Of a stretch of 5,375 nt of DNA, positions 1 to 5,375 are shown in pieces. Position 1 is the stretch's first letter. Each line of letters opens with the position of its first letter. Position numbers and translations under genes: made by a program. The notes beneath the pieces were generated by a model. That model was not told the origin of the DNA and ran no database searches. It was given only the letters and a program-made list of their open reading frames with translations. Source of the stretch: Burkholderia gladioli (GTDB lineage: Bacteria > Pseudomonadota > Gammaproteobacteria > Burkholderiales > Burkholderiaceae); assembly GCA_009914575.1 (NCBI GenBank), contig WNEB01000126.1:1-5375 (forward strand), given 5' to 3'.

Positions 1-171
1 CTCGACCACGCGCCGGACTGAACTGGCACACCCCTTTGCAAATCCTGGCTCAGGTTCTGGCTAACCCCGCCGACCGAGTTCCAGCCCATTAACCAGCGGC
101 GTGTTGCACTTCACTCTTGAAACCGCCCTCCAGATACGAAAAATCGGTAAGACTGTGGGTTTTCCCCATCA
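1..171. other. Gene-free, lower-GC segment, probable mobile-element border
   Basis: I find no credible gene here. GC is near half, against roughly two thirds or more in the dpp genes. The stretch around 101-131 (GTGTTGCACTTCACTCTTGA, then AACCGCCCTCC) resembles, from memory, the outer ends of IS elements such as the IS30 or IS21 type, and a short open frame ends in TGA at 19-21 (LDHAPD, plus strand). Neither is enough to name a family. An element probably ends near here, just past the TraB remnant. Confidence 0.3.
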
Positions 172-1259
172 TCAATGGGCTTCGACACGAAAAGCTTGCC
201 GCTTTAACAATTCGATCACACCTTTCGGACCGCCCAGGTGCAGCGCCCCCACGGCCACGAACAGGGGCCGGTTCGGCCCGGCCAGCGCGATCGAGCGCGC
301 GGCGAAGCGGCGGTTGCGCTCGTAGAGGATCTTGCCGTCGATGGCGTCCGCCACCGGCCTCGAGCGCGCCAGCCGCTCGGTCTTAGCGCTGGCCCAGGCG
401 GCCAGCGCGTCGGCGTCGCCGATCCGCCACAGCCGGTGCAGCGCCTTCACGTCGTCGGCGTTCTGGGCCGGCGTCTGCACGATGTCCTGCGCCAGCATCT
501 CGCGCTGCTCGGCCAGCGTCAGCCCGGTGAACGCCCGCATCTGCTCGGCCAGCGTTTCGAGCGCCCCACCACGCGCGCGCCCTTCTTCTTCAGAAATACG
601 TTCTGCAACTGCGCCTCGGTGCCGTATTCGGTCTGCAGCCCGGTCGAGATCGAATCGTAGGTTTCGACCACCAGCGCGGCCAGCCACGGTCGCATCCGGC
701 GGATGCCGTCGAGCGCGGCCGGGTTGCCGCGCAGCCGGCCCGACAAGCGCTGCCAGAGCGGCTCGGGCAGCAGCTTCGGCAGGCATGGGTAGCGGCAGAC
801 GCCGAATTTCGAGACGTCGTCGGTCGATTCGAGCAGGTCGTCGGGCGACAGTTCGAGCGCCAGCACGGGCGATGCCGCGAGCGCGGCCAGGATCGGCTAG
901 CGGAATGGCTGACCGGCCGGATAGTCGGCCGGATCGCCCACATGCAGCGTGCCGAGCAGATGCAGGGTGGTGCGCCCGCGCGTGGCGACGTAGAACGGCA
1001 TGCGCGCCGGCTGCATGCGCACCGCACCGCTCGACACGGTGGGATCGGGCGGCGGCGAATGGAACCCGGGCAGCGACAGCGAGGGCGGCAGCCGCGCGCC
1101 GTTCAGCGGCGCGTGGGCGCCGATGCCCCGCGCCAGCACGGCGCCGGCCACCGCCCTCGCATGGCGCGGCGCGGCCCGCGCGCGTTGCGCTGGCCGCCCG
1201 ACTGCTGGCGGCGCGCGGCCGATACCGCGCCGCGCGCCGCCGCCCTGGGTTCAGGCATT
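172..1259 (-). pseudogene. TraB/GumN-family protein, broken by a stop and frameshift(s)
   Basis: Family members are thought to be secreted or membrane-bound Tiki-like metalloproteases with two GxxH motifs. Both are here: GTLH (953-942) near the N-terminus and GALH (249-238) near the C-terminus. The conserved Glu of LALELSPDD is at 854-852. The reading is broken. One frame gives RTTLHLLGTLHVGDPADY and so on, then hits TAG at 899-897 and continues in the same frame with PILAALAASPVLALELS. It shifts near 567-564 (a run of four G on the minus strand): FLKKKGARVV is in the first frame and ALETLAEQMRAFTGLTLAEQ in another, fitting loss of one base. The likely original start is ATG 1259-1257, overlapping the dppF stop, in yet another frame; that frame and the GTLH frame would join near 1150-1165 by a third lesion. 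A GTG at 1151 is an alternative start. Whole, it would be about 360 residues. Sequencing error is possible, but two or three lesions make decay likelier. Confidence 0.85.
1207..1241 (-). repeat. Perfect 13-bp GC-rich inverted repeat after dppF
   Basis: The arms 1207-1219 (GGCGGCGCGCGGC) and 1229-1241 (GCCGCGCGCCGCC) are exact reverse complements around a 9-base loop. In dppF mRNA the stem begins 9 bases past the stop codon. No T-tract follows on the minus strand, so it is not a classical Rho-independent terminator. It may stabilise the dppF 3' end, or be a by-product of GCG-rich coding sequence in the remnant. Confidence 0.6.
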
Positions 1260-2267
1260 ACCGTCACCCACCTCCTCGGCGCGATGGCAGGCCACCTGCC
1301 GTCCATCGACCTCCCGCAGCGCGGGCACCTCGGCGCGGCAGCGCTCGACCGCGTACGGGCAGCGCTGGTGAAACGCGCAGCCCGACGGCGGATTGAGCGG
1401 CGAGGGCAACTCGCCTTCCAGCTTGATCTGGATGCGCCGATCCGATTCGAAGATCGCCGGCGTGGCCGACATCAGCGCGCGCGTGTACGGGTGACGCGAC
1501 CGCGCGTAGATGCTCGCCTTGTCGCCCAGTTCGACCACGGCGCCGAAGTACATCACCATCACGTCGTCCGCCACGTGCTCGACCACCGACAGGTTGTGCG
1601 AGATGAACACGTAGCTGGTGCCGAACTGCTGCTGCAGATCCATGAACAGATTCAGGATCTGTGCCTGGATCGACACGTCGAGCGCCGACACCGGCTCGTC
1701 GGCCACGACGATCTGCGGCTCCAGGATCATCGCGCGCGCGATCGCGACGCGCTGGCGCTGGCCGCCCGAGAACATGTGCGGATAGCGCTTGGCGTGCTCG
1801 GGGCGCAGCCCCACCGTGCGCATGATCTCGGCGATCCGCGCCGCGCGCTCGGTCGGGCCGAGCGGCGTATTGATCGCGAGCGGCTCGCCGAGCGTCTGCT
1901 CGACGGTCTTGCGCGGGTTCAGCGAGGCGAACGGGTTCTGGAACACCATCTGCACGCGGCGGCGCAGCGCGGCAAGCGCGTCGCGGCTGGCGCCGGCGAC
2001 GTCCTTGCCGTCGATCCGCAGATGACCGGCGGTGGGCGTCTCGATCAGCGTGAGCTGGCGCGCCAGCGTGGATTTCCCGCAACCGGATTCGCCGACCACG
2101 GCCAACGTGCGGTCGCGCGCGAGCGTGAACGACACGCCGTTGAGCGCCTTGACGGTGGCCTGGCCGAACATGCCGCGGCGCACCGCGTAGTGCTTGGCGA
2201 GGTTGTCGGCGGCCAGCACCACGTCGTCGCGGTCTGCCGTGCGCGGCTGTGCGAAGACTGCGTTCAT
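1251..2267 (-). CDS. dppF: Dipeptide ABC transporter ATPase DppF
   Basis: The second ATPase of the importer, pairing with DppD in an asymmetric heterodimer. Starting at [10 protein letters not shown] it has 338 residues, normal for DppF. Visible motifs: Walker [10 protein letters not shown] (59-67), Q-loop Gln110 in [13 protein letters not shown], signature FSGGQRQR (166-173), Walker B IVVADEP (186-192) with Glu191, D-loop SALD (194-197) and H-loop His224 in [12 protein letters not shown]. The C-terminal extension carries cysteines at 297, 303, 310 and 327, in the same C-x5-C-x6-C spacing as DppD. All ATPase residues are intact. The start is fixed by a strong GGGAGGTG seven bases upstream and an ATGA overlap with dppD. 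The longer open frame to 2381 is dppD sequence read in another frame. A TraB/GumN remnant begins at its very end, and a GC-rich hairpin follows its stop. Confidence 0.96.
   Translation of the reverse strand: MNAVFAQPRTADRDDVVLAADNLAKHYAVRRGMFGQATVKALNGVSFTLARDRTLAVVGESGCGKSTLARQLTLIETPTAGHLRIDGKDVAGASRDALAALRRRVQMVFQNPFASLNPRKTVEQTLGEPLAINTPLGPTERAARIAEIMRTVGLRPEHAKRYPHMFSGGQRQRVAIARAMILEPQIVVADEPVSALDVSIQAQILNLFMDLQQQFGTSYVFISHNLSVVEHVADDVMVMYFGAVVELGDKASIYARSRHPYTRALMSATPAIFESDRRIQIKLEGELPSPLNPPSGCAFHQRCPYAVERCRAEVPALREVDGRQVACHRAEEVGDGNA
1269..1277 (-). promoter_or_regulatory. Probable ribosome binding site of the TraB remnant
   Basis: GAGGAGGTG lies inside the last codons of dppF, 9 bases before ATG 1259-1257. 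That ATG overlaps the dppF TGA. The arrangement suggests the TraB/GumN gene was once translated as the fifth gene of the dpp operon. The site also encodes DppF residues EEV, so it may be coincidence. Confidence 0.45.
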
Positions 2268-3259
2268 CGTGCACCTCCCGACGGTTCGATCGCTTGAAGA
2301 TTCAACGGCCTGATGCAGCGCACGCGCATCGCGGCGTCGCCGGGCGCCAGCTCCGCCAGCGCCGGACGCGCCTCGTGGCACGCGCCCACCATGTACTTGC
2401 AGCGCGGCGCGAACAGGCAGCCGGTGGGCCGGTCGTCGCGCCCCGGCACCATCCCGGGCAACGCGGCCAGCCGTTCGGCGCCCACGTTGTGCTCGGGAAT
2501 CGCCGCGAGCAGCGCCTCAGTATACGGGTGATGCGGCGACGCGAAGATGTCGGGCACGCGGTTGGTCTCGATGATCTCGCCCGCGTACATCACGGCCACG
2601 CGCTGCGCGACCTCGGACACCACGGCCAGATCGTGCGAGATCAGCACCAGCGCCATGCCGCGTTCCTTCTGCAGCGACACCAGCAGATCCATGATCTGTG
2701 CCTGGATCGTCACGTCGAGCGCGGCGGTGGGTTCGTCGGCGATCAGCAGCTTCGGATTGCAGGCCACCGCCATCGCGATCATCACGCGCTGGTTCATGCC
2801 GCCCGACATCTGATGCGGGAAGGTGTCGATGCGGTTCTTCGCGTCGGGGATCCCCACCTGATCGAGCAGTTCGAGCGCGCGCCTGTTCAGCGCGTCGCCG
2901 CGCAGCCCTTCGTGCAGCTTCAGCACCTCGCGGATCTGGTAGCCGACCGTGTAGCTCGGGTTCAGGCTCGACAGCGCGTCCTGGAACACCATCGCGATGT
3001 CCTTGCCGACGATGCGGCGGCGCTGGAGCGCGCTGGCCTTGAGCAGGTCCACGCCGTTGAACGTGGCCTGGTCGGCACTGACGATGCCGGGCGCGTCGAC
3101 CAGGCCCATCAGGGCCATCATCGTCACGCTCTTGCCCGAGCCCGATTCGCCGACCACGCCCACCACCTCGCCCGGCGCGACCGACAGGTCGATGCCGTTG
3201 ACGGCGGGCAGCCCGTTGAAATTCACCGCGAGATTGCGGATGGTCAAAAGGTCGCTCAT
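2264..3259 (-). CDS. dppD: Dipeptide ABC transporter ATPase DppD
   Basis: One of the two ATPases that power the DppBC channel from the cytoplasmic face. Starting at [10 protein letters not shown] it has 331 residues, the usual length. The reading frame stays open upstream to 3421 inside dppC, but family length, the N-terminal beta-strand start and a 2-base gap after dppC support 3259. Visible motifs: Walker A GESGSGKS (37-44), Q-loop Gln93 in [11 protein letters not shown], signature MSGGMNQR (151-158), Walker B LLIADEP (171-177) with catalytic Glu176, D-loop AALD (179-182) and H-loop His209. The C-terminal oligopeptide-transporter extension begins at about [12 protein letters not shown] and carries four cysteines (281, 287, 294, 315), a pattern linked to a [4Fe-4S] cluster in some Opp/Dpp ATPases. 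Its TGA overlaps the dppF ATG by 4 bases. The Shine-Dalgarno is weak, so coupling to dppC is likely. Confidence 0.96.
   Translation of the reverse strand: MSDLLTIRNLAVNFNGLPAVNGIDLSVAPGEVVGVVGESGSGKSVTMMALMGLVDAPGIVSADQATFNGVDLLKASALQRRRIVGKDIAMVFQDALSSLNPSYTVGYQIREVLKLHEGLRGDALNRRALELLDQVGIPDAKNRIDTFPHQMSGGMNQRVMIAMAVACNPKLLIADEPTAALDVTIQAQIMDLLVSLQKERGMALVLISHDLAVVSEVAQRVAVMYAGEIIETNRVPDIFASPHHPYTEALLAAIPEHNVGAERLAALPGMVPGRDDRPTGCLFAPRCKYMVGACHEARPALAELAPGDAAMRVRCIRPLNLQAIEPSGGAR
2272..2279 (-). promoter_or_regulatory. Strong ribosome binding site of dppF
   Basis: GGGAGGTG on the minus strand lies inside the end of dppD, followed by CACG and the dppF ATG (2267-2265). It is the best Shine-Dalgarno in the operon and decides the dppF start. 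Confidence 0.75.
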
Positions 3260-3261
3260 GG

Positions 3262-4173
3262 TCAGGCCATCCGTTTCAGTTTCGGGTCGAGCGCGTCGCG
3301 CAGGCCGTCGCCGAGCAGGTTGATCGCCAGCACCGAGATCAGGATCGCGAGCCCCGGCATGGTGACGATCCACCAGGCGTTGTCGATGTAGTCGCGGGCC
3401 GAGGCCAGCATCGCGCCCCACTCGGTCGCCGGCGGTTGCACGCCGAGGCCGAGGAAGCCGAGCGCGGCGGCGTCGAGAATCGCCGACGAGAAGCCGAGCG
3501 TGGCCTGCACGATCAGCGGCGCCGTGCAGTTCGGCAGCACCTGCGAGAACATCAGCCGCAGCGTGCCGGCGCCGGCCACGCGCGAGGCGGTGACGTATTC
3601 CTTCTGCAGCTCGCCGAGCGCCGAGGCGCGCGTGAGCCGCACGTAGCCGGGCAGCGCCACGATCGCGATCGCGAACATGGTGTTGGTCAGGCCCGGGCCG
3701 ATGATCGCCACCACCGCCACCGCCAGAAGCAGCGAGGGCAGCGCGAGCAGCACGTCCATCACGCGCATCACGGGCGTGTCCGCCCAGCGCTGGAAGAACG
3801 CAGCCACCAGGCCCAGCACGATGCCGGGAATCAGCGCCAGCACGACCGACACCAGGCCGATCCAGAACGACAGCCGCGCGCCGTACATCAAACGCGAGAG
3901 GATGTCGCGACCGGCTTCGTCGGTGCCAAGCACGAAGCGCCAGTTGCCGCCGTCGAGCCAGGCCGGCGGAATCTTGACGCAGTCGCGGTATTGCTCGATC
4001 GGGCTGTGCGGCGCGATGAGCGGCGCGAAGATCGCCACCAGCACGATCAGCAGCACGATCAGGCCGGCGGCCACCGCGCCGCGATTGCGCGCGAAGTGAT
4101 GCCAGAATTCTTGCAGCGCGAGCGTGCGACCGCCAGCGGCGACCGACGGCAGCGCGTCGGGAAGTTCGCTCAT
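3262..4173 (-). CDS. dppC: Dipeptide ABC transporter permease DppC
   Basis: The second inner-membrane permease, partner of DppB. It has 303 residues, normal for the family. A cytoplasmic N-terminus with the [12 protein letters not shown] segment (23-34), characteristic of the OppC/DppC N-terminal domain, leads into a membrane helix at about 33-55. The periplasmic [13 protein letters not shown] motif (82-94) is a hallmark of DppC/OppC. Further helices run at about 102-127, 140-160, 164-177, 216-240 and 269-287. The EAA loop is at about 191-215 ([19 protein letters not shown], then LPN). The start is supported by GAGGTGA (4184-4178), whose TGA is the dppB stop codon, so initiation is probably coupled to the end of dppB translation. 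The stop lies 2 bases before the dppD ATG. Nothing in the gene looks damaged. Confidence 0.96.
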   Translation of the reverse strand: MSELPDALPSVAAGGRTLALQEFWHHFARNRGAVAAGLIVLLIVLVAIFAPLIAPHSPIEQYRDCVKIPPAWLDGGNWRFVLGTDEAGRDILSRLMYGARLSFWIGLVSVVLALIPGIVLGLVAAFFQRWADTPVMRVMDVLLALPSLLLAVAVVAIIGPGLTNTMFAIAIVALPGYVRLTRASALGELQKEYVTASRVAGAGTLRLMFSQVLPNCTAPLIVQATLGFSSAILDAAALGFLGLGVQPPATEWGAMLASARDYIDNAWWIVTMPGLAILISVLAINLLGDGLRDALDPKLKRMA

Positions 4174-4177
4174 CGAA

Positions 4178-4184
4178 TCACCTC
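4178..4184 (-). promoter_or_regulatory. Ribosome binding site of dppC overlapping the dppB stop
   Basis: The minus strand reads GAGGTGA then TTCG then ATG. The Shine-Dalgarno core GAGG sits at 4184-4181 and the last three bases are the dppB stop codon. This fixes the dppC start at 4173 and suggests translational coupling. Confidence 0.7.
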
Positions 4185-5188
4185 GTATGGCGGATGCGGG
4201 GGTTGAGCACGCCGTACAGCAAATCGACGACCAGATTGACGACGATCACCAGCGTGGCGATCAGCAGGATGCCGCCCTGCACCACGGGGTAATCGCGGCG
4301 GCTGATCGTGTCGATCAACCACTTGCCCACGCCGGGCCACGAAAACAGCGTCTCGGTCAGCACCGCGCCGGCCAGCAGCGTGCCGACCTGCAGGCCGATC
4401 ACCGTCACCACCGGAATCAGCGCGTTGCGCAGCGCGTGCACGATCACGATGCGCGCCGGCGACAGCCCCTTGGCGCGTGCGGTGCGGATGTAATCCTCGC
4501 GCAGCACCTCGAGCATCGACGAGCGCGTCATGCGCGCGATCACCGCGAGCGGAATCGTGCCGAGCACGATCGACGGCAGGATCAGGTGGCTCACGGTCGA
4601 GCGGAACGAGCCTTCGTCGGGCGCCAGCAGCGCGTCGATCAGCATGAAGCCGGTGACGTGCGGGATGTCGTATTCCACGGCGATGCGGCCCGACACGGGG
4701 GTCCAGCCGAGCCAGGACGAAAACACCATGATCAGGATCAGGCCCCACCAGAAGATCGGCATCGAATAGCCGGTCAGCGCGGTGCCCATCACGCCGTGAT
4801 CGACCACGGTGCCGCGCCGCAGCGCCGCGATCACGCCGGCCGGCAGGCCGATCACGAGCGCGAAGATCAGCGCGCAGATCGACAATTCGACGGTGGCCGG
4901 GAAGCGCGCGAGGAACTCGTCCATCACGCTCGTATTGGTGAAGATCGACAGGCCCAGGTCGCCGTGCAACGCACGACCGATGTAATGCAGATACTGCATC
5001 GCGAGGGGCTGGTCGAGGCCGAGGCGGTGCATTGCCTCGGCATGCATCGCCGGATCGACGCCGCGCTCGCCCATCATCACTTCGATGGGATCGCCCGGTA
5101 TCAGGTGGATCAGCGCGAACGCAAGGATGGTGATGCCGATGAAGGTTGGCATCACCATGCCGATGCGGCGCAACACAAATCGCAACAT
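4178..5188 (-). CDS. dppB: Dipeptide ABC transporter permease DppB
   Basis: One of the two inner-membrane permeases of the DppABCDF importer, which brings dipeptides (and haem or 5-aminolevulinate in some bacteria) from periplasm to cytoplasm using ATP. The 336 residues match the usual family length. The start MLRFVLRRIG plus a hydrophobic helix at about 9-31 and the PGDP motif at 31-34 are typical of DppB/OppB. Further hydrophobic segments lie at about 95-120, 133-161, 202-218, 257-283 and 307-325. The cytoplasmic EAA loop that docks with the ATPases is seen at about 231-260 (EDYIRTARAKGLSPARI, ending in the IP of NALIPVV). The protein resembles E. coli DppB closely from memory (GYSMPIFWWG, MTRSSMLEVL, NPRIRH). 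It is the first gene of the cluster here, 4 bases before dppC. IS sequence ends about 36 bases upstream of its ATG. Confidence 0.96.
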   Translation of the reverse strand: MLRFVLRRIGMVMPTFIGITILAFALIHLIPGDPIEVMMGERGVDPAMHAEAMHRLGLDQPLAMQYLHYIGRALHGDLGLSIFTNTSVMDEFLARFPATVELSICALIFALVIGLPAGVIAALRRGTVVDHGVMGTALTGYSMPIFWWGLILIMVFSSWLGWTPVSGRIAVEYDIPHVTGFMLIDALLAPDEGSFRSTVSHLILPSIVLGTIPLAVIARMTRSSMLEVLREDYIRTARAKGLSPARIVIVHALRNALIPVVTVIGLQVGTLLAGAVLTETLFSWPGVGKWLIDTISRRDYPVVQGGILLIATLVIVVNLVVDLLYGVLNPRIRHTR

Positions 5189-5224
5189 GGCGGGTCTCGG
5201 TTTTCGGAAATCGTGGGGACGAAA
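5189..5224 (-). other. Short residual leader upstream of dppB
   Basis: About 36 bases separate the dppB start codon from the first IS-like bases. I see no strong Shine-Dalgarno sequence (only a weak GAGA about 8-11 bases upstream of ATG) and no convincing -35/-10 pair. In related genomes dppA and the operon promoter or a processing site normally lie upstream, so this stub is probably all that remains of the native upstream sequence here. That last point is inference. Confidence 0.4.
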
Positions 5225-5375
5225 GGCGTTGTTGCATAAATCGAGCGATGTAGCGGATCCGGTTGTTTAGACACGGTTTTGCGATCAGGCCGCGAACTTC
5301 AAGAGGCTGGCCTGACGGGCTTCGAGAGGTGATTTGAAGCCCAGTTTCTCGAGGCGCCATTCGCGATTGTATCGA
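5225..5375 (-). mobile_element. Insertion-sequence end, possibly two nested IS ends
   Basis: Two end-like sequences follow the transposase stop. The inner one (5249-5274, plus strand TGTAGCGGATCCGGTTGTTT then AGACAC) begins with TG and contains the GTGTCTA-type block, read on the minus strand, that follows the transposase stop in many IS3-family elements. The outer one (5225-5242, GGCGTTGTTGCATAAATC) looks like the GGnnnTGTTGCA-type terminus of IS5-family elements. GC content is clearly lower than in the neighbouring genes. I infer that an IS3-like element sits at the end of an older IS5-like element, or that the IS has a single unusual end. Boundaries are approximate and the far end lies outside the window. 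Confidence 0.6.
5285..5375 (-). CDS. IS3-like transposase, C-terminal fragment (cut by window edge)
   Basis: The minus strand reads 29 codons into the window from its right edge and ends at TGA (5287-5285). The visible residues include YNREWRLEKLGFKSP followed by LEARQASLLKFAA. The pattern YN-x-x-x-x-L-x-x-LG-x-x-SP-x-E/A-x-R is the usual ending of the DDE integrase-type transposase (OrfB) of IS3-family elements; this comes from family knowledge, not a search. Only the tail is visible, so the catalytic DDE residues and the OrfA/OrfB frameshift cannot be judged. The gene points toward dppB, so its transcripts could read into the dpp operon. An IS481-type or other integrase-core transposase is possible. 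I am fairly sure it is a transposase tail and less sure of the family. Confidence 0.7.
   Translation of the reverse strand, partial: RYNREWRLEKLGFKSPLEARQASLLKFAA

Noticed and set aside
165..180. Small inverted repeat CCCAT...ATGGG as a terminator after the TraB remnant
   Set aside because: The stem is only 5 bp and has no T-tract on the relevant strand.
3260..3421. Longer dppD start inside dppC
   Set aside because: The extra 54 residues are out-of-frame dppC sequence and exceed the normal DppD length.
332..5239. Long plus-strand open frames (332-1396, 942-2297, 2249-3391, 3436-4206, 4124-5239)
   Set aside because: They lie antisense to well-supported dpp or TraB sequence, are dominated by Arg, Ala and His as expected for the reverse of GC-rich codons, and show no family motif.
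5189..5290. Outward promoter from the IS end toward dppB
   Set aside because: A TTTATG-like -10 exists near 5235-5242 on the minus strand, but no matching -35 at suitable spacing was found.
4170..5360. Minus-strand 396-codon frame running from the IS into dppB
   Set aside because: It is an out-of-frame shadow of dppB with Arg/Pro-rich composition; dppB itself explains the region.
1..5375. CRISPR array, tRNA/rRNA, riboswitch or a novel defence-type system
   Set aside because: No regularly spaced repeats, no RNA-gene signatures, and every sizeable gene is a recognisable transporter, TraB/GumN or transposase family member.

Overview
The window is a GC-rich chromosomal stretch whose genes all read on the minus strand. 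It carries most of a dipeptide/haem ABC importer operon (dppB-dppC-dppD-dppF), followed by a broken TraB/GumN-family gene. Lower-GC sequence with mobile-element features lies at both ends. The high GC at third codon positions, the Dpp protein sequences and the IS-like ends suggest a beta-proteobacterium of the Burkholderia type. That assignment is inferred from general resemblance; no search was run.

Layout, in transcription order (right to left). Positions 5285-5375 hold the last 29 codons of an IS3-like transposase. They are followed by two different IS-end-like sequences, at about 5249-5274 and 5225-5248. After only about 36 bases of apparently native leader comes dppB (5188-4178), then dppC (4173-3262), dppD (3259-2264) and dppF (2267-1251). 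These four are intact and packed with gaps of 4 and 2 bases and a 4-base ATGA overlap, so they should be co-transcribed and translationally coupled. A perfect 13-bp GC-rich hairpin lies 9 bases past the dppF stop. From 1259 to 172 runs the remnant of a TraB/GumN (Tiki-like metalloprotease fold) gene. It has an in-frame TAG, a clear frameshift and a probable second frameshift near its start. Positions 1-171 are about half GC, hold no gene I can support, and look like the edge of a mobile element.

How the genes work together: DppB and DppC form the membrane channel, and DppD and DppF are the two ATPases. The periplasmic binding protein DppA, usually encoded just upstream of dppB, is not in the window; IS sequence occupies that place. 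The importer genes are therefore present, but their native promoter and binding-protein gene have been separated from them or lost.

I see no sign of an undescribed system. The points worth a second look are the IS-interrupted operon head, the apparent nesting of two IS ends, the multiply broken TraB gene and the hairpin after dppF.
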